Shown here: positions 59,325 to 64,000 of the stretch, piece after piece
How the letters are laid out: each line of letters starts with the position of its first letter
How positions within the stretch are numbered: the stretch's first letter is position 1
Assembly: GCA_959347315.1 (NCBI GenBank)
Contig: OY365809.1
Coordinates: forward strand, 558,001-622,000
DNA: 64,000 nt
Direction: 5' to 3'
DNA from: Bimastos eiseni
Taxonomy: Eukaryota; Annelida; Clitellata; Crassiclitellata; Lumbricidae
The notes under the pieces: generated by a model
The model's input: the letters and a program-made list of their open reading frames with translations, nothing else
Told to the model about the DNA's origin: nothing
Databases searched by the model: none
Program-made: the position numbers and the translations under genes

Positions 59325-60317
59325 AGTATAGATTATCAGAAGAAACAGTCCTAAGAATAAAATTCACCTCCTGTCCCCAAAACGTCAATGTTTCAAAGAA
59401 CTTTAAAATAATGGTATCATAGGTAAATGCCGAGCAAATCGATTATGCATAGGCCACTGCAAAGCCCTTGCGTCCAAAGTTTTACAAAACCTAAAATTAA
59501 AAATAATAAAATGACTTGATTATAAAATTAAAGAATTTGTTGGTCTGAAACATTTTAATGGCGTCTGAAAGCACATATACTGTGACGTGACACAGAGGAC
59601 ATGACGTCACATGCCTGGTATTCAGTAGTACTATAATAGGCATAATTATAGTGATCATCATTACAATAGGGGCCTATATTAATTTAATTTAAATTTAATT
59701 GGGATATCATATTGATGATGATGATGATAACAATATTAATAAAAAGACAATTTATATGGCGCCGTATTGCGGCTATACCGCTACAGAGGCGCTTCACAAA
59801 CAACTGTCATATTATTGTAATTATAAATAAAATTTAATAAAAGAATATTATAAAAAGTAATTATGTCTAGATTAACATTATATACTTAAATACATAATAC
59901 TTAAAAGACATACAATCGACATAATTGTATTGCACAATTTGACACTTTTATAACAATACAATGTTAGTTAGCACTTTTATAGTAGTGATTCAGCTGATAA
60001 TCGCCTTTATTCAATTCAAGAACTGCAGTAAAATCATCACATGCCCAATTAGCAATGTAACAAAAGCTATCTTAAAATTGCGTACTCTCTGGTGCCAATA
60101 ATGATTAGACACTTCCATGTTTGTCATTTGATCATTAATTCATGAAACAAATATCAAAGAGAATAAAGGTAGCCTACTCAATTCTCCATGTTTAGCACAC
60201 TCATCACAGTAATAAATTACAGTAATAAATAAAAATAGATTCTATATAAGGCTAAGCAGAGTCGTAGCTAGGATATTTTGCGCCCGAGGACAAACTACAG
60301 AATCGGCGCCCCTTATT

Positions 60318-60461
60318 GTGGGTCGTCCATAAATGACGTAACGTGCCTAGGGAAGAGGATAATACATTTGTGACGTTGTATGAGTTTTGTTACGACGTGT
60401 GGCGAGGATAGGGGCAAAATTCGTCCGTAATTGCGTGACGTCATATTTTATGAACGGCCAC
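60318..60461. mobile_element. Short MITE, GTGGGTCGTCCATAAATGACG termini
   Basis: Left end gtgggtcgtccataaatgac; right end, inverted, gtggccgttcataaaatatg. The ends resemble those of the 28314 element (GGGGCCGTTCACATATTA), suggesting related families. Confidence 0.7.
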
Positions 60462-60477
60462 TTTCTGATTTATTTTA

Positions 60478-60479
<2 letters not shown>

Positions 60480-60532
<53 letters not shown>

Positions 60533-60604
60533 GTTTCACATTATGCTATTATCGCCCATGATGAGCTAAGTGAGTGTTGGCAATGTCCCGAAGAGGCAGG
60601 CTGC

Positions 60605-60690
<86 letters not shown>
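60480..60690. repeat. Two (TTA)n tracts
   Basis: TTA repeats at about 60480-60530 and 60607-60690, separated by unique sequence. The poly-Ile/Tyr/Leu ORFs are artefacts. Confidence 0.95.
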
Positions 60691-60691
<1 letters not shown>

Positions 60692-63600
60692 TGGTTAAAC
60701 TACAGCTGCACAAAAGAGCCTCTGAAGGCAACTGCGTTGAAGCGCTGGATGCACACTGACAATCGTTGGAGCAAGCTTGTAAACTAGCTTGTCTCTCTAG
60801 GGTCTCTGGTGACATGTGTCAAAAGGCGACCCAAGCCTCTTTGGAACAAACTCCCTCCAGTACTAAGACAAATATCCGATCCGTCCAACGAACTAACAAC
60901 CACCTCAACTCTTGTTATCTTTCCACAGGTCTTTCCCTAACAACTGAAAGCACCGCTTTTTCCCAAATCCTATTCCTCCTCTTCCTCCTATCTCCCTCGC
61001 CGTTTCAACTCCAAACACCATCCACCTTAGCCGTCTACCTGTCTGCCTGCCTGGCTCTCTGGATTTTGACCCTCTGCCTATCGGTCCTGTGTTGATTAAG
61101 CGCCTGTGAATAAGCTGGTTCCCGCGACTTCACTTTTGCGGGTGCTGTAGAAATGTTGAGATTACGATCGTGATGAAGGCGCTGTAGCTCATGCTTGTCA
61201 AAACTGAAACTAATGAAAACGGTAAAACGTATACTTAAGATCTGCACTGAACGAACCACGACTTTCCACTCTAGCAATTCTTTCCATTGAACGCTAGTTG
61301 GCAAGCACAATTAGCTCTGACAAAGTTGTTCGTAATTTAATTTTGCTGCTGTGAAAGCAAGAAAAGTAGCCTACAGTTTCAAATTGTAACTGTTGACAGA
61401 TATCTTAGTTTAGTAGGAATTACATTTTCCATCTATTATTCTATTCTAAGTAGGGCCTGTTATACCTACTATAGTCCCATAATGATTAAATTATACTGCT
61501 ATGATTGTATTTCAATATGTAGAGAGAAAGAATATAATTTTTTTTAAATATCATTGTTATGTGGACTTTATATAAACTTCACTTTATAATATACACTTTG
61601 AATTTTGACAGTGCATGCTGATGCTGTTACTAACAGTGCAATGACTTGAATGCTCAATAGAATAAACATAATGTATCGTATCATATCTGGTTATTTATAG
61701 AGCGCTTCTAACAGTACTAGCTATTCAGAAGCGCTCTCAGCCTGACAACCACGACGAAATGAATAAGTCTTCAGACAACGAAAGGATGAAGGTGGGAGTC
61801 CAATTAAAAGCTTGCTACGGATAATAGGGGGCGTGGGTATGACGTTCCACATAGAAGGGCCCACAATGGCAAAGGCATAGGTCTATAGTAGGCCTAATGA
61901 AAACACTCAAACTAGGCTTCGTAGGCCTATGCCTATCCCCCGTGTATGACTTATTAAAATTCGCTTTCATTACAAATAAAAATCAGAAAATAGAATTAAG
62001 GCTGTATTACCTAGGAAATAAACCATTTATAGAACAAACAAATAAAGCAAGCCTCACAATAAAGTTGCCAAACGTCTTGCAGGTTAGAATAGATGGAAGA
62101 TTATATAAAAGTCCACATAAAAATGATATTATGCATATCCCAGGATATGCACAAGAATAAAAATTAAGTGATGGAAAAAATAGACAAAGGCGGTATTTTG
62201 CACCTTTCCGAATACGTCATTTGTCTAAATTGTTGTTAATGCCGTGAATTTCCACAAATGCCGTGAATATGGTTAACTCTTAGTTATTGAATGCAACACG
62301 ACGTTACGAACTGACGTGTTTTGCAATTAAGTCACCAATGCATGCAGTAGCTTACAAGGTGCGCCGAACAGACCTCACTCATTTATTCAAATAATAATTA
62401 AGTGATTTTTTCAGTTCGTGCTTAAGCTTAATACTCCATAACTTTAGGTCTGAGCAATTAATCTGAACAGAATTTAATTATGCTAAAAATTTAAAATACA
62501 GATTCAAGCTGCATTTCAAAAAGAATAAATTTACCCACTTTCTATCAGTCTCAAAAACATGTTGTTTACAGCCATTCAAACAAATTGCGGACAACTCAAT
62601 CCCTTCTCAATCAGGCTTTTCATCAATAGAGTTTGTAGCCGAATAACCTCGATCCCCTTGTTCATATAATTACACCAATTGAGACGAAGGTCACAACCAT
62701 GGTATTATACAGTCTACTTCCACCCAATTCGTTATTTATTCATTACGAAAAGTTATATAGCACCCCTCATTGTTACTACTCAGGAGCGCAATACACAAAT
62801 ACAACTTCTCTCGTGTCAGCAACGGGCTGACAGCCTAATGCGTTTTAATCAGATTGTTTTTGGATGACCGAATTTAAGCTTATAATAAAAAATACAAACG
62901 TCATTTGATGCAGAACGATGACAGTCACATATTTCTATAGGCGATATACAGCGAAAGTGTCGTTTCTAATTGTGAATAAAGCTTTTACATTATGGCGTGG
63001 ACTTCACTGCGGGACTCTGTTTGGATATTGGCAATCTATAGTAGGGCCTACCGAGATACCATTTGCAGTGGGACTAGAGCCCTAGACCTAGTAATGGATT
63101 GTAGTCGCCCAGTGGTTCAAGTTCGAGTCCTATTCCTAACGTTAACAGGATTTAATCCTAAGCAACGACTCAACTCCAACCATTGGTAAAACATTCATAG
63201 AAAGAATGCTGTGCTCCTATAGCGCCTTTATATATTATATTCTACGGTGCTTGCACACAGTAGTGCTGCCCTTCTGCAACGGGATTGATAAAGAGGTACT
63301 TACTTACTTGCTTATATACAATGTATGTATATTTATATATATATACATTGTATATATATAATGCGTATCCAATGCAATCAGTTCTCCGCCATTAGTCATA
63401 CGTATTATATCATCGATGCAGCTTATTGTCCGACCAATCACCGCAAGGCATTTGAAAAATCCAATTATGCGTTTGTTGGTCTTGGATTATCTGCGTCGCC
63501 GTCGAGCGATGCTGATGTTTTTGATGTGATGTTTTCATTTGTTCCGAGTCTAAAATATCAGCGATTCGTGATCAGAATTCACAGGAAACTCACACAAGAT

Positions 63601-63743
63601 ATCTGTAATTATTTCATACATAGCCATCATTCACCAGGTGGCCAATCTGCGAGTTGAAGTATTTTCGATGTAGCTGGAATAAGATTTTCGTTGAAATTAA
63701 CGCTATTCATAATCCATAATCCACGTGGGACGGTATGCGTTGT

Positions 63744-64000
63744 CTACTTAATAACGTTATTGTGATGGATCTTCTTGAATAGGAACATATGCGTTGAGTG
63801 TGGAATTGTTCCACCTGTACCTAAGTTATTGGACGCCTTATCGTCCTCCTTCGTGTGGTAGTGATGTAGATGGGTTTCCATCTTGATGGCCTTTCGTGTC
63901 TTCTTCTTCTGACGGCTGTTAATCCGCGTGAAGTAGATGTAGGCGTAGACGAGGCCCATGATAGCACACAGCGACGCCAGGACAAGAACGAGTATGACTA
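63744..64000 (-). CDS. C-terminal exon of an unidentified single-pass membrane protein
   Basis: An open minus-strand frame enters from the right edge and stops at 63744. It encodes one hydrophobic helix (VILVLVLASLCAIMGLVYAY), then a basic stop-transfer segment (RINSRQKKKTRKAIK) and a His-containing cytoplasmic tail (METHLHHYHTKEDD, PHSTHMFLFKKIHH). This looks like the end of a type I membrane protein. I do not recognise the family, and the extracellular part is outside the window. The plus-strand bases here show no competing frame. Confidence 0.65.
   Translation of the reverse strand, partial: VILVLVLASLCAIMGLVYAYIYFTRINSRQKKKTRKAIKMETHLHHYHTKEDDKASNNLGTGGTIPHSTHMFLFKKIHHNNVIK

Larger units (their letters stand above)
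59325..63743. other. Intergenic region right of the F-box-like gene
   Basis: No gene is recognised. It contains a MITE (60318-60461), two TTA repeats (60480-60530, 60607-60690), a LINE/SINE-like tail (60790-61155), an 87-aa plus-strand ORF at 61897-62160 that I cannot assign, a SINE-like B box near 63115, and a short TA repeat at 63325-63362. The right end should be the 3' UTR of the edge gene. Confidence 0.65.

Noticed and set aside
60431..60787. 118-aa ORF with poly-Ile
   Set aside because: Translation of TTA repeats.
61897..62160. Possible mitochondrial insertion or small gene (87 aa)
   Set aside because: The start resembles mitochondrial-style coding, but I recognise no mitochondrial protein and see no splice or poly(A) signals. 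Left unassigned.

Overview
This is nuclear DNA from a metazoan. All recognisable genes are split into short exons with GT/AG borders and matching reading phases. The rest is AT-rich, full of microsatellites, MITEs, SINE pieces and LINE remnants. The palindrome TAGGCCTA is very common outside the exons. The gene set and repeat style suggest a marine invertebrate deuterostome, perhaps an echinoderm; this taxon call is an impression, not a proof.

Seven protein-coding loci can be supported, and six are on the minus strand. From left to right they are: an ANKS6-like ankyrin/SAM ciliary protein (9429 down to the left edge, 14 exons, cut inside the SAM domain); NAGPA, the lysosomal uncovering enzyme (about 22133 to 16313, 9 exons found, signal-peptide exon not found); NDUFV3, a complex I accessory subunit (the only plus-strand gene, 24372-26404); a ZnT1/SLC30A1-like zinc transporter (37132-29238, 9 exons, 538 aa); TXNDC9 (52551-48541, 6 exons, 205 aa); an F-box-like protein (59324-57291, 4 exons, 214 aa) with a separate beta-propeller exon of compatible phase downstream (55566-54698); and the last exon of an unidentified single-pass membrane protein at the right edge (64000-63744).

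The genes do not form an operon or a pathway; they are unlinked housekeeping functions (cilium, lysosome, mitochondrion, zinc efflux, protein folding). The stretches at 9.4-16.3 kb, 26.6-29.2 kb, 37.1-48.5 kb and 59.3-63.7 kb are intergenic and carry repeats.

The most interesting items are the F-box and propeller exons, which may be alternative 3' ends of one gene; two copies of a hAT-type MITE with perfect 8-bp target duplications; a second MITE family with TAA duplications; and several minisatellites, two of which stay open as long artificial ORFs. Exon borders were placed by hand from splice consensus, phase and recalled family sequence, without any alignment.
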